Assembly (NCBI RefSeq): GCF_014854695.1 | Contig: NZ_CP027557.1 | Location: forward strand, 1,612,001-1,676,000 | Reading direction: 5' to 3' | Length of the DNA: 64,000 nt | From: Rhodococcus rhodochrous | GTDB taxonomy: Bacteria > Actinomycetota > Actinomycetes > Mycobacteriales > Mycobacteriaceae | Part shown: positions 9,367 to 17,569 of the stretch, one piece after another | Layout: each line of letters starts with the position of its first letter | How positions within the stretch are numbered: the stretch's first letter is position 1 | Notes under the pieces: model-generated | The model's input: the letters and a program-made list of their open reading frames with translations, nothing else | What the model was told of the DNA's origin: nothing | Database searches by the model: none | Translations under genes and position numbers: made by a program

Positions 9367-9419
9367 GGCTACCTCGGATGTGCGAAGGGAGGGGATCCGG
9401 GAAGGCGGATCCCTCGGGG

Positions 9420-10328
9420 TTACTGCGCAGCGAGATGTCGGGTCAGGAAGTGGATCTGATGCTCGACGGCCCGGTCGAACCAGTCCTTGCCGGGCCACAC
9501 GTCGAAGTGGTCGCACGGATAGTGACGCACCTCGGCGCGAGCGCGGAAGGCTGCGCGCGCCGCGGCGTGCGGGGGAGCGCTGCGATCGAAGTCCGCGATC
9601 TGGACGAGAACCGGGCACGAGACGGACGACGCGTGTCGCGCGGGACGGTAGGTGCCGAGCGACAACACGACGTCGGCGTCGATCTCGTTGCGCCAGGTCG
9701 GGCCGGCCAGGGAGAGATAGTCCTCGTGGTAGCCGTCCAGTGACAGGGCGGCGACCGTGCCGGGTGGCCCCACGATCGGGATGGTGGTCGACGAGCGCCG
9801 CGCAATCGATCCCACCCGGCTGCGGAGACCTGTCGCCGTCGAGCGGGCGAGCGCAGAGGGCGCGTGATGCCGTGCGGCGAGAACCCCCGCGGCCGGTCCG
9901 TCGACGAGAGGTGTCATGGACACGACGGCCGCGACGTCCCGGTCCTGGGCCGCGACGGACAGGACGTGGCCGCCCGACAACGACACGCCCCACAACACGG
10001 TGCGACGGGGATCGGCCCCGTCCAGTCGACGCGAAGTGGCGACGGCCGCGCGGTAGTCGGCGATCTGGCCCGCGACGTCGACGCGCTGTCGGTCGGTGCC
10101 TCCGGACTCACCGAATCCTCGGTAGTCGAACGCGAGCACGTGCATGCCCGCAGCGGCAAGCCGCGCGGCGAACGGGGCGAGCCCGGAGTCCTTCGTCCCG
10201 CCCAGCCCGTGGGCCATGACCACGACCGGCGCCCCGTCGGCGCTGTCGAGCACGTCGGATCCGGGAGTGAAGTGCCAGGCGTGGACCCTCTCGCCCCCGG
10301 AGGGGAAGGTCAGTGAACGCGGGTGCAC
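9420..10328 (-). CDS. Alpha/beta-hydrolase (esterase-like)
   Basis: 302 residues with a classical alpha/beta-hydrolase core: oxyanion region MAHGLGGTKDSG near residue 35, nucleophile elbow GVSLSGG and a C-terminal catalytic histidine in CDHFDVW. No signal peptide, so cytoplasmic. It is probably an ester hydrolase of the family common beside Baeyer-Villiger enzymes. GTG at 10326-10328 is chosen for the strong AAGGAGGA upstream; this start overlaps the end of the FMO gene by 19 bases, and fadD follows 53 bases later. The set FMO-hydrolase-FadD recalls the mycobacterial mymA operon logic (oxygenation, ester cleavage, CoA activation). Confidence 0.82.
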   Translation of the reverse strand: MHPRSLTFPSGGERVHAWHFTPGSDVLDSADGAPVVVMAHGLGGTKDSGLAPFAARLAAAGMHVLAFDYRGFGESGGTDRQRVDVAGQIADYRAAVATSRRLDGADPRRTVLWGVSLSGGHVLSVAAQDRDVAAVVSMTPLVDGPAAGVLAARHHAPSALARSTATGLRSRVGSIARRSSTTIPIVGPPGTVAALSLDGYHEDYLSLAGPTWRNEIDADVVLSLGTYRPARHASSVSCPVLVQIADFDRSAPPHAAARAAFRARAEVRHYPCDHFDVWPGKDWFDRAVEHQIHFLTRHLAAQ

Positions 10329-11662
10329 GAGGCGTCCTCCTTCGATACCCGCCCGGCGCGGGCGATTCCGGCGGGCAGTTCGCGCGTCCGGATGTCGAAC
10401 TCGTAGGCGAAATAGTCGAGTTGCTGCGTGTGCCGAGGGCGGTCGAGCATGTGCCCGGTGAACTTGCGCTGATCCTCGACGATGACGCGACGCATCTCGT
10501 CCTCGGACGGAAGGGCGTAGCGGCCGATCGCATAGGCCGCGATCAGTCGCGCCTGGCATTCGACGAACGGGAACAGAGTGGGCGTGGCCTGAGCGAAACC
10601 GGCGAAGGCGAGGTCGGGGATGCCCGGCGCGAAGATCCGCTTGTACAGCGCGATGTGGTTGTCGGGTGCGCTGAGGAACTCCGGATCGAAGAACGGGAAG
10701 GTGATGTTGTACCCGGTCGCGTAGATGACGACGTCGAACTCCGCCGACGTTCCGTCCACGAAACGGACCGTGTGGTCGTCGAACCGTTCGATGTCGGGTT
10801 TCGCGACGATGTCGCCTGAGCCGAGACGGAGTGGCAGTTCGACCGACTGCGTGGGGTGCGCCTCGAAGAACTTGTGATTCGGGGTGGGCAGCCCGTACCG
10901 CTCGGGACGTCCCGACAGCAGCGGCTGGCCCCACTGCGCGACCTTCCGTTGCCACGACATCGGGATGTACGGAACGGTGCGGTAGAACTTGTCGGCCGGC
11001 CGGCCGGCGATGTACTTCGGGACGATCCACGCACTCGACCGCGTCGACAGCGTCACCTCGGTCTGCAGCGCCTTCGACGACAACTCCACGGCGATGTCGG
11101 CCGCGCTGTTGCCGAGCCCCACAACGAGAATGCGCTTGCCCGCGAAATCCATCGGGGTGCGCGGGTCGATGTAGTGGTGGGAGTGGAGCGACTCGCCGGC
11201 GAAGTGCCCGGGGAACTCCGGCACTCGGGGATCCCAGTGGTGACCGTTGGCGACGACGAGGAATTCGAACGCGCGTGTGCTGCCGTCCTCGAGGTCGAGT
11301 TCCCATCCGCCTTCGGGCCGCCGTCGTGCGTGCCGGACGCCGTTACGGAACTCGATGTTCCCCCGCAGTCCGAAGGCGTCGGTGTAGCCGTCGAGGTACT
11401 CCTTGATCTGCGTGTGGTGCGGGAAGTCGGGATAGGACTCCGGCATCGGGTAGTCCTTGAACGACAGCTGGTGCTTCGACGTGTCGATATGCAGCGAGCG
11501 GTACGCGCTGCTGTGGCCGTTGGGATTGCCGAAGGCCCAGTTGCCGCCCACACGGTCGGAGCTCTCGAAGCAGGTGTAGGGCACCCCGTAGTCGCACAGC
11601 ATCTTTCCCGCGGTCAACCCGCTGATACCGGCGCCGATGACCGCGGTGGTAGGTGCCGACAT
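10310..11662 (-). CDS. Flavin-containing monooxygenase (group B)
   Basis: 450 residues. FAD-binding Rossmann motif GAGISG lies at residues 9-14, the FMO fingerprint FAGESLHSHHY (FxGxxxHxxxY) in the first half, the NADPH Rossmann motif GLGNSAAD in the middle and YATGYN near the C-terminal third. These are the marks of class B NAD(P)H-dependent monooxygenases that oxygenate nucleophilic N or S atoms or ketones. It is the first gene of the FMO-hydrolase-fadD operon and is transcribed divergently from ctaD. ATG at 11660-11662 follows AAGGGA. The terminal Tyr in the fingerprint suggests an FMO rather than a typical BVMO, but activity on ketones cannot be excluded. Confidence 0.9.
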   Translation of the reverse strand: MSAPTTAVIGAGISGLTAGKMLCDYGVPYTCFESSDRVGGNWAFGNPNGHSSAYRSLHIDTSKHQLSFKDYPMPESYPDFPHHTQIKEYLDGYTDAFGLRGNIEFRNGVRHARRRPEGGWELDLEDGSTRAFEFLVVANGHHWDPRVPEFPGHFAGESLHSHHYIDPRTPMDFAGKRILVVGLGNSAADIAVELSSKALQTEVTLSTRSSAWIVPKYIAGRPADKFYRTVPYIPMSWQRKVAQWGQPLLSGRPERYGLPTPNHKFFEAHPTQSVELPLRLGSGDIVAKPDIERFDDHTVRFVDGTSAEFDVVIYATGYNITFPFFDPEFLSAPDNHIALYKRIFAPGIPDLAFAGFAQATPTLFPFVECQARLIAAYAIGRYALPSEDEMRRVIVEDQRKFTGHMLDRPRHTQQLDYFAYEFDIRTRELPAGIARAGRVSKEDASCTRVH

Positions 11663-11709
11663 GGTGTCCCTTCGACGCGGTGGTGCAGGTGATCGGAGCG
11701 ACGACCTAC

Positions 11710-11741
11710 AGTGACGACGGTCACAATGTAGAACACGTTCT
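11710..11741. promoter_or_regulatory. Divergent FMO/ctaD control region with CRP-like site and inverted repeat
   Basis: AGTGACGACGGTCACA (11710-11725) matches the TGTGA-N6-TCACA CRP/GlxR consensus except for the first base. Right next to it AGAACACGTTCT (11730-11741) is a 5+2+5 inverted repeat. Both lie in the 267-base spacer between the divergent FMO and ctaD genes. ctaD is a known target of GlxR in Corynebacterium, which supports the CRP reading; the second repeat may bind an unknown regulator. Confidence 0.45.
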
Positions 11742-11929
11742 CCTCCGTGTACACGGGACGTTCCGCTCGCCCCGTCGTCGCGTCGTAATTCGGTCCGCGA
11801 ACCCGGTGCGTAGGTGTGATGGAACGCATACTCTGGGTGCACCTGCAGCATCGCGGGTGGTGATCGTCGCGCGCGTCGATCCCGTCCGCGCCGCACCGTT
11901 GCCGCCGCACGGCGGCTCGAGGAGGCCCG

Positions 11930-13678
11930 ATGAACGCGGTTGTCGCTCCCGTCAAGCCCACGCGGCCCTATCCGCCGCGAGCGAAGTCCAAGGGGGCGGT
12001 CCTCCATGACCTGATCACCACCACGGACCCGAAGACGCTCGGGCTGATGTACATCTTCACCTCGTTCGCGTTCTTCCTGTTCGGTGGCCTGCTCGCCCTG
12101 TTGATGCGCGCGGAGCTCGCGGTGCCAGGCTTGCAGTTCCTGTCGAACGAGCAGTACAACCAGCTGTTCACCAACCACGGCGGCATCATGCTGCTGATGT
12201 ACGCGACGCCGGTCGTGTTCGGATTCGCCAACTACATCCTGCCGCTGCAGATCGGTGCTCCCGACGTCGCTTTCCCGCGACTGAACGCCTTCAGTTACTG
12301 GCTGTTCCTGTTCGGAGCACTGACCGTGGCCTTCGCGTTCATCACTCCCGGCGGCGCCGCCGACTTCGGCTGGACGTCCTACATGCCGCTGGCCGACGAG
12401 ATCCATTCACCCGGCATCGGCGGCAACCTGTGGTTCCTCGGCCTGATCGTCATGGGTCTGGGTACCATCCTCGGCGGCGTCAACATGATCACCACCGTGG
12501 TGTGCATGCGCGCACCGGGCATGACCATGTTCCGGATGCCCATCTTCACGTGGAACATCTTCATCACGATGATCCTCGTGCTCCTCGTCTTCCCTCTGCT
12601 TGCCGCCGCCTTCATGGGCGCCTTCGTGGACCGTGTGATCGGCGGCAACATCTACGACCCCGCCACCGGTGGGGTGATCCTTTTCCAGCACCTGTTCTGG
12701 TTCTTCGGTCACCCCGAGGTGTACGTCATCGCGCTGCCGTTCTTCGGCATCGTCTCGGAGATCTTCCCCGTCTTCTCCCGCAAGCCGATCTTCGGCTACA
12801 GCGGCCTCGTCTACGCAACCATCGCCATTGCCGCGCTGTCCATCGCCGTGTGGGCGCACCACATGTACGCCACCGGTGCGGTGCTGCTGCCGTACTTCGC
12901 GTTCATGACCTTCCTGATCGCCGTCCCGACCGGTGTGAAGTTCTTCAACTGGATCGGCACGATGTGGAAGGGCCAGATCACCTTCGAGACACCGATGCTC
13001 TTCGCGGTCGGCTTCATCGTGACCTTCCTCTTCGGTGGTCTGACCGGTGTCATCCTCGCGAGCCCGCCGCTGGACTTCCACCTGCACGATTCGTACTTCG
13101 TGGTGGCGCACTTCCACTACGTGCTCTTCGGCACCATCGTGTTCGCGACCTACGCCGGCATCTACTTCTGGTTCCCCAAGATGACCGGCAGGTTGATGGA
13201 CGAGCAGCTCGGCCGCTGGCACTTCTGGCTGACCTTCATCGGCTTCCACACCACCTTCCTGGTGCAGCACTGGCTCGGTAACGAGGGCATGCCGCGTCGT
13301 TACGCCGACTACCTGCCCTCGGACGGGTTCACCACCCTGAACACGATCTCCACCATCGGTGCGTTCATCGTCGGTGCCTCGACGCTGCCGTTCGTGTGGA
13401 ACGTCTTCAAGAGCTACCGCTACGGCCAGGTCGTCACGGTCGACGACCCGTGGGGCTACGGCAACTCGCTCGAATGGGCGACGACCTGCCCGCCGCCGCG
13501 GCACAACTTCTACGAGCTGCCGCGGATCCGCTCGGAGCGCCCTGCCTTCGAGCTGCACTATCCCGACATGGTCGAGAAGATGCGCGCCGAAGCGCATGTC
13601 GGTCCGGGTAGCGACAAGCACGAGGTGAACGTGCTCGAGGGCGCCGACCGCACGCCGGGCGACACCCCCCGGGAGTGA
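11930..13678 (+). CDS. ctaD: Cytochrome c oxidase subunit I (aa3 type)
   Basis: 582-residue, 12-helix membrane protein, catalytic subunit of the aa3 oxidase that reduces O2 and pumps protons. It carries the heme a histidine in TNHGGIMLL, the CuB/cross-linked Tyr motif GHPEVYV, the CuB histidines AHHMY, and the heme a/a3 ligand region [13 protein letters not shown]. The long C-terminal cytoplasmic tail is typical of Actinobacteria. ATG is preceded by GGAGG. ctaC, ctaE and ctaF are not in the window, so this is an isolated subunit I gene, as often found in mycobacteria and rhodococci; it may be one of two paralogues in the genome. Confidence 0.97.
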   Translation: MNAVVAPVKPTRPYPPRAKSKGAVLHDLITTTDPKTLGLMYIFTSFAFFLFGGLLALLMRAELAVPGLQFLSNEQYNQLFTNHGGIMLLMYATPVVFGFANYILPLQIGAPDVAFPRLNAFSYWLFLFGALTVAFAFITPGGAADFGWTSYMPLADEIHSPGIGGNLWFLGLIVMGLGTILGGVNMITTVVCMRAPGMTMFRMPIFTWNIFITMILVLLVFPLLAAAFMGAFVDRVIGGNIYDPATGGVILFQHLFWFFGHPEVYVIALPFFGIVSEIFPVFSRKPIFGYSGLVYATIAIAALSIAVWAHHMYATGAVLLPYFAFMTFLIAVPTGVKFFNWIGTMWKGQITFETPMLFAVGFIVTFLFGGLTGVILASPPLDFHLHDSYFVVAHFHYVLFGTIVFATYAGIYFWFPKMTGRLMDEQLGRWHFWLTFIGFHTTFLVQHWLGNEGMPRRYADYLPSDGFTTLNTISTIGAFIVGASTLPFVWNVFKSYRYGQVVTVDDPWGYGNSLEWATTCPPPRHNFYELPRIRSERPAFELHYPDMVEKMRAEAHVGPGSDKHEVNVLEGADRTPGDTPRE

Positions 13679-13737
13679 TCGACCGCGATAGCTCCGCGCA
13701 TCGAACGAACCCCGCCGAAGGACGGAGTCGAGCGAAC

Positions 13738-15309
13738 ATGACCGCAGTCGAACCCGGCGGGAGCGTGCCCGCCGAGGTGGATGTCCTGATCGTCGGCGCC
13801 GGTATCTCCGGCATCGGCACGGCCTACCACCTGAAGACGAAGAGACCGGGGACGAGCTTCGCGATCGTCGAGGCACGCGACGCGCTCGGCGGCACATGGG
13901 ACCTGTTCCGATATCCCGGTGTGCGCTCCGACTCCGACCTGCACACCCTCGGGTACGAGTTCAAGCCGTGGCGGAAGAAGCACGCGTACGCCGGAGGCGG
14001 CGAGATCCTCGGCTATCTCCACGAGACGGTGGACGAACACGGACTCCGTCCCTACCTGCACCTCGGGCACCGCGTCGTCGGTGCGTCCTTCTCGTCCGAT
14101 ACCGGCAGGTGGACGGTCACGCTCCTGCGCACGAGCGACGACACCACGCTCACGGTGACCTGCTCGTTCTTCTTCTCCGCGACCGGCTACTACGACTACG
14201 ACGAGGGGTACAGCCCCGAGTTCGAAGGCAGCGACGACTTCCGCGGCACGATCGTCCATCCCCAGCACTGGCCCGACGATCTCGACTGTGCGGGCAAACG
14301 CGTCGTCGTCATCGGCAGTGGCGCCACCGCGGTGACGCTCATCCCCGCCCTGGCCGGCGTCGCCGAGCACGTGACGATGCTGCAGCGCTCCCCGTCCTAC
14401 GTCCTGGGATGGCCGAAGGAGAACAAGGTCGCCAACGCGTTGCGACGCGCACTCCCGACATCAGCGGCCGACCGCGCCGTTCGTTCCCTGAGCATCCGCC
14501 TGCTGCACGAGATGTACCGGACGAGCCGGCGCGCGCCGAACCTCTTCCGCCGTCTCCTGCGTCTGCGGATGACGAGCGTGCTGCCCGACGACTATCCCGT
14601 CGACGTGCACTTCAACCCGTCCTACGACCCGTGGGATCAGCGTCTGTGCGTCGCGACCGACGGCGACCTCTTCCATGCCATCGCCACCGGCGAGGCATCG
14701 GTGGTCACCGATCGGATCGCCCGGTTCACACCCACGGGGATCGCCCTCGAATCGGGGCGCGAGATCGAGGCCGACGTCATCGTCACCGCGACCGGCCTGA
14801 AACTGGTGCCGTTCGGGAGGATCGACGTCGACGTCGACGGCGTCCCGGTCGACTGGCACGAATGCGTCACCTACAAGGCGACGATGCTCACCGGCGTGCC
14901 GAACTTCGCCTTCGCGTTCGGCTACACCAACTCGTCGTGGACCCTCAAGGTCGACCTCACCGGCCATCATCTGTGCCGGTTGCTCGACCACATGGACGAC
15001 CAGGGCTACGACGTCGTCACCCCGATCTGCGACGATCCGGCCGTCGGCGGAGGGCCGTTCTGGGATCTCACGTCGAACTATCTCCGGCGCTCGGCCGACG
15101 TGTTCCCCACATCCGGGGAGAGCGGCCCGTGGTCGATGGAGCAGAACTACTATCTCGACCGCAGACGGCTGCGCCGCGAACCGGTCGACGATCCCGCCCT
15201 GCGTTTCACGCGGGTGGCCGAGCCGGCGGGTTCATCGAGCCCAGCAGGTCGCCGGGAACCCCCACCACGAGTGCCCGGGCAGCGCTCGTCACCGCCGCAA
15301 CGTCGCTGA
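13738..15309 (+). CDS. Baeyer-Villiger monooxygenase, EthA-like
   Basis: 523-residue class B flavoprotein. It has an FAD motif GAGISG near residue 20, GGTWDLFRYPGVRSDSD, the type I BVMO fingerprint FRGTIVHPQHW (FxGxxxHxxxW), an NADPH motif GSGATAV and ATGLKLVPFG. Much of the sequence parallels mycobacterial EthA (for example GYYDYDEGYSPEF and SYDPWDQRLC). BVMOs turn ketones into esters, and EthA also S-oxygenates thioamides. The start at 13738 lies 60 bases after ctaD. The last ~35 residues are low-complexity Pro/Arg/Ser and overlap the convergent TetR gene by 104 bases, so the natural C-terminus of the domain is near residue 490. In M. tuberculosis ethR is divergent from ethA; here the TetR gene converges instead. 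Confidence 0.9.
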   Translation: MTAVEPGGSVPAEVDVLIVGAGISGIGTAYHLKTKRPGTSFAIVEARDALGGTWDLFRYPGVRSDSDLHTLGYEFKPWRKKHAYAGGGEILGYLHETVDEHGLRPYLHLGHRVVGASFSSDTGRWTVTLLRTSDDTTLTVTCSFFFSATGYYDYDEGYSPEFEGSDDFRGTIVHPQHWPDDLDCAGKRVVVIGSGATAVTLIPALAGVAEHVTMLQRSPSYVLGWPKENKVANALRRALPTSAADRAVRSLSIRLLHEMYRTSRRAPNLFRRLLRLRMTSVLPDDYPVDVHFNPSYDPWDQRLCVATDGDLFHAIATGEASVVTDRIARFTPTGIALESGREIEADVIVTATGLKLVPFGRIDVDVDGVPVDWHECVTYKATMLTGVPNFAFAFGYTNSSWTLKVDLTGHHLCRLLDHMDDQGYDVVTPICDDPAVGGGPFWDLTSNYLRRSADVFPTSGESGPWSMEQNYYLDRRRLRREPVDDPALRFTRVAEPAGSSSPAGRREPPPRVPGQRSSPPQRR

Positions 15310-15892
15310 CGCCGAGAACCGTCAGCGACGCCGTCGCCAGCGCTTCGGGGAGCCCGGCATCGACGTCGCCGTCGTCGGCCCGCATGCCGATGACCGATTC
15401 GACGATCCGGAACGGCAGATGGGTGCGAGGATCGCCGTCGCCGACGATCTGCGCCGCCAGGATCCGGTAGCGCTCCATCAGGTGCCGACGTTCCTCCCGG
15501 AACCGATCGAACGGTTCGGTGCGAAGTTCCGGAAGGTGGTAGAGCGCACCGAGATTCCATCTGCCCGCGGACAACTGGGCCGTATCGAACCAGGCGAGCG
15601 CACACAGGCGCACCTCGGGCGGCAGCGCGGGGTCGAGATTGTCGTCGAAATCGAGGGTCGGTTCGACGGTGTCCTCGAGCAACGCCACGAGGATGTCGTT
15701 CTTCGTCGCGAAGTGGTTGTACAGCGATGCCTGCCGGATCCCCACCGCCTCGGCGATCGTGCGTGTCGACGTGGGGGAGAACCCGCGGGTGGTGAACAGC
15801 TCCGCAGCGGCGTCGAGGATCTCGGCACGCGCGGTCGGCCCGGGCCGTCGCGGGGCGTGGAGGCGGGGGCGTCCTGGTCCTGCATGGGTCAC
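15206..15892 (-). CDS. TetR/AcrR-family transcriptional regulator
   Basis: About 228 residues. The N-terminal HTH (ILDAAAELFTTRGF, then VGIRQASLYNHFATKND) is typical TetR; the C-terminal ligand domain is unassigned. It is divergent from the six-gene amidolyase-like operon and is its most likely repressor. Start is uncertain: GTG at 15890-15892 gives a family-typical N-terminus but its G-rich ribosome site is very close; in-frame starts also exist at 15928 (ATG) and 15958 (GTG). The 3' end overlaps the convergent EthA-like gene by 104 bases. Confidence 0.85.
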   Translation of the reverse strand: MTHAGPGRPRLHAPRRPGPTARAEILDAAAELFTTRGFSPTSTRTIAEAVGIRQASLYNHFATKNDILVALLEDTVEPTLDFDDNLDPALPPEVRLCALAWFDTAQLSAGRWNLGALYHLPELRTEPFDRFREERRHLMERYRILAAQIVGDGDPRTHLPFRIVESVIGMRADDGDVDAGLPEALATASLTVLGVSDVAAVTSAARALVVGVPGDLLGSMNPPARPPA

Positions 15893-15949
15893 CCCTCCAC
15901 TGTGACACGACGAAAGGTGCTGCAGCATCACGGTCTTCGTGCGTGAAGT

Positions 15950-15968
15950 TTTCGTCACACGTACGAAA
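15950..15968. promoter_or_regulatory. Inverted repeat between TetR gene and operon
   Basis: TTTCGT-N7-ACGAAA, a 6+7+6 inverted repeat just upstream of the TetR gene in the divergent spacer. Possible autoregulatory operator. Confidence 0.4.
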
Positions 15969-16022
15969 CACGCGTCACGGACTCGTTACGCCGTGGACAT
16001 TCCCCGAAGATGCGCAATGGGA

Positions 16023-16042
16023 AAACTGTCGATCGACAGTTT
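16023..16042. promoter_or_regulatory. Perfect 20-bp palindromic operator
   Basis: AAACTGTCGATCGACAGTTT is a perfect 20-base palindrome ending 24 bases before the start of the first operon gene. A TetR dimer site is the simplest reading: the position would block transcription or initiation, and the divergent TetR gene is the natural partner. Confidence 0.65.
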
Positions 16043-16066
16043 CCCCGGACCGCCGATCGGAGCACC

Positions 16067-16915
16067 ATGACCGAGACCCTCGCGACCGCCACCACGCACG
16101 CTGCTCGCGCCCATGCCCGAGCGCAGGCAGGAACCGTCACCGACGCCATGCCGATCGTCCCGGCATCGTCGTGGCCGGCTCCGCCCAGCGGTCGCGCAGC
16201 GTCGATGACCTGGGCCGAGACCGTCCCCGGTGGCCGCTACACCAGCAAAGTCCTCGCCCGCGGCACCCGCCTGCGCCTGCGGGACGTCCACGGCACCGCC
16301 TGCGCCAACATCCTGCTGTTCCGCGCCGACGCCCCGCACGAGCGGCTCAACGTCGCCGACACGGTGAAGGTGCCGTGGCAGGCCTATCTCGGTGTCGGGC
16401 ACCCACTGCTCTCCGATCAGGGCCGCGTCCTCGCCACGATCGTCGCCGACACCTCCGGACGCCACGACGCGCTGTGCGGCACCACTCATGTCGCGGGGAA
16501 CACTGCGAAATACGGTGAGGGATCGCTTCATTCGAGCTCTCCTGCGGGTCGCGAACTGTTCACGGTCGCCGCCGCCAAGCACGACCTGCAACCGCGCGAC
16601 CTGCCGCCCTCACTGTCCTTCTTCCACGGTGTCCGCGTCGAGGAGGACGGCAGCCTCGTCAGCACCGGCAACGCCGGTCCCGGTGCCGCCGTCGACCTGC
16701 TGATCCACCTGCCGGTGATCGCCCTGATCGCGAACACCGCACACCCGCTCGACCCGAATCCCGAGTTCACCACCGGCAGCCTCGAAGTCCTCGCCTGGCG
16801 AGCACCCGGCGAACTGAACTCGCTGCCGAACACCGACCCCGAGTACCAGCGCGCCGTGCTCAACACCGACGACGCCTGGGCCGCCGCCACGTCCGAAACG
16901 GAGATCCGCCGATGA
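16067..16915 (+). CDS. Urea amidolyase-associated protein UAAP1-type (DUF1989; carboxyguanidine deiminase subunit-like)
   Basis: 282 residues of the DUF1989 family (urea carboxylase-associated). Conserved stretches include GTRLRLRDVHGTACANIL and SFFHGVRVEEDG. In guanidine-degrading proteobacteria two such proteins form carboxyguanidine deiminase (CgdAB), acting after guanidine carboxylase; that role is established knowledge for the family, not shown here. ATG at 16067 has CGGAG upstream; an earlier in-frame ATG at 16010 would run through the operator. It overlaps UAAP2 by 4 bases, so the two are probably a complex. Without a complete carboxylase in the operon the substrate is open. Confidence 0.85.
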   Translation: MTETLATATTHAARAHARAQAGTVTDAMPIVPASSWPAPPSGRAASMTWAETVPGGRYTSKVLARGTRLRLRDVHGTACANILLFRADAPHERLNVADTVKVPWQAYLGVGHPLLSDQGRVLATIVADTSGRHDALCGTTHVAGNTAKYGEGSLHSSSPAGRELFTVAAAKHDLQPRDLPPSLSFFHGVRVEEDGSLVSTGNAGPGAAVDLLIHLPVIALIANTAHPLDPNPEFTTGSLEVLAWRAPGELNSLPNTDPEYQRAVLNTDDAWAAATSETEIRR

Positions 16916-17562
16916 CCATCACCGCCGACACCGCAGACCTCGCCCTCGTTCCCGGTCGCGTCGTCCTCGACGAGATCGTCGGACTCCGCGGCCCGTGGTC
17001 GGCCGTCGTCGCCGCCGGCGACGTCCTCACCATCGTCGACCTGCACGGCAACCAGGCGGTCGACACCCTCGTCTACGACGCAGCCGACCACACCCGCCGC
17101 TACAGTGCCGCTGCCACCGTGGCCGCCCAGCAGAACCTCTTCCTCTCCACCGGTTCGGTGTTGCGCGACGCCGACGGTGAGCCGCTGATGACGCTCGTCG
17201 CCGACGAGGTGGGCAACCACGACACCGTCGGCGGTGCCTGCTCGCAGGAGTCCAACACCCTCCGCTACGGGCACCACACCAAGCACCAGCACGCCTGCGT
17301 CGAGAACTTCCTCATCGAAGGCGCCAAGTGGGGACTGGGCACGCGCGACCTCGTCTCCAACATCAACTTCTTCATGAACGTGCCGGTCGAGGCCGACGGC
17401 ACCCTCGGCATCGTCGACGGCCTGTCCGCACCCGGCAAGCGACTCGCGATCCGCGCCGAGCGCGACGTGCTCGTCCTCGTCTCCAACTGCCCTCAGATCA
17501 ACAACCCGTGCAACGGCTTCGACCCCACGCCGGTCCGCATGATCGTCACCCGCGGGGAGTGA
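16912..17562 (+). CDS. Urea amidolyase-associated protein UAAP2-type (DUF1989)
   Basis: 216 residues, DUF1989, homologous to the gene before it. Characteristic stretches are TIVDLHGNQAVDTLVY, GGACSQESNTLRYG and SNINFFMNVPV, with clustered His/Cys residues (HHTKHQHAC) that could bind a metal. ATGA overlap with UAAP1 and an 8-base gap to the next gene point to one polycistronic mRNA. Expected to pair with UAAP1 as a heteromeric deiminase acting on a carboxylated guanidino or ureido compound. Confidence 0.87.
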   Translation: MTITADTADLALVPGRVVLDEIVGLRGPWSAVVAAGDVLTIVDLHGNQAVDTLVYDAADHTRRYSAAATVAAQQNLFLSTGSVLRDADGEPLMTLVADEVGNHDTVGGACSQESNTLRYGHHTKHQHACVENFLIEGAKWGLGTRDLVSNINFFMNVPVEADGTLGIVDGLSAPGKRLAIRAERDVLVLVSNCPQINNPCNGFDPTPVRMIVTRGE

Positions 17563-17569
17563 GGAAGCC

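Noticed and set aside
9420-11306. Single 628-codon protein covering the esterase and upstream sequence
   Set aside because: The N-terminal two thirds of that frame is Arg/Pro-rich antisense-like sequence overlapping the real FMO gene. The GTG at 10328 with AAGGAGGA marks the true start.
15893-16066. Guanidine riboswitch before the UAAP operon
   Set aside because: The leader lacks a recognisable guanidine-I core or the paired ACGR-capped hairpins of guanidine-II. The prominent element is a 20-bp DNA palindrome, better read as a protein operator.
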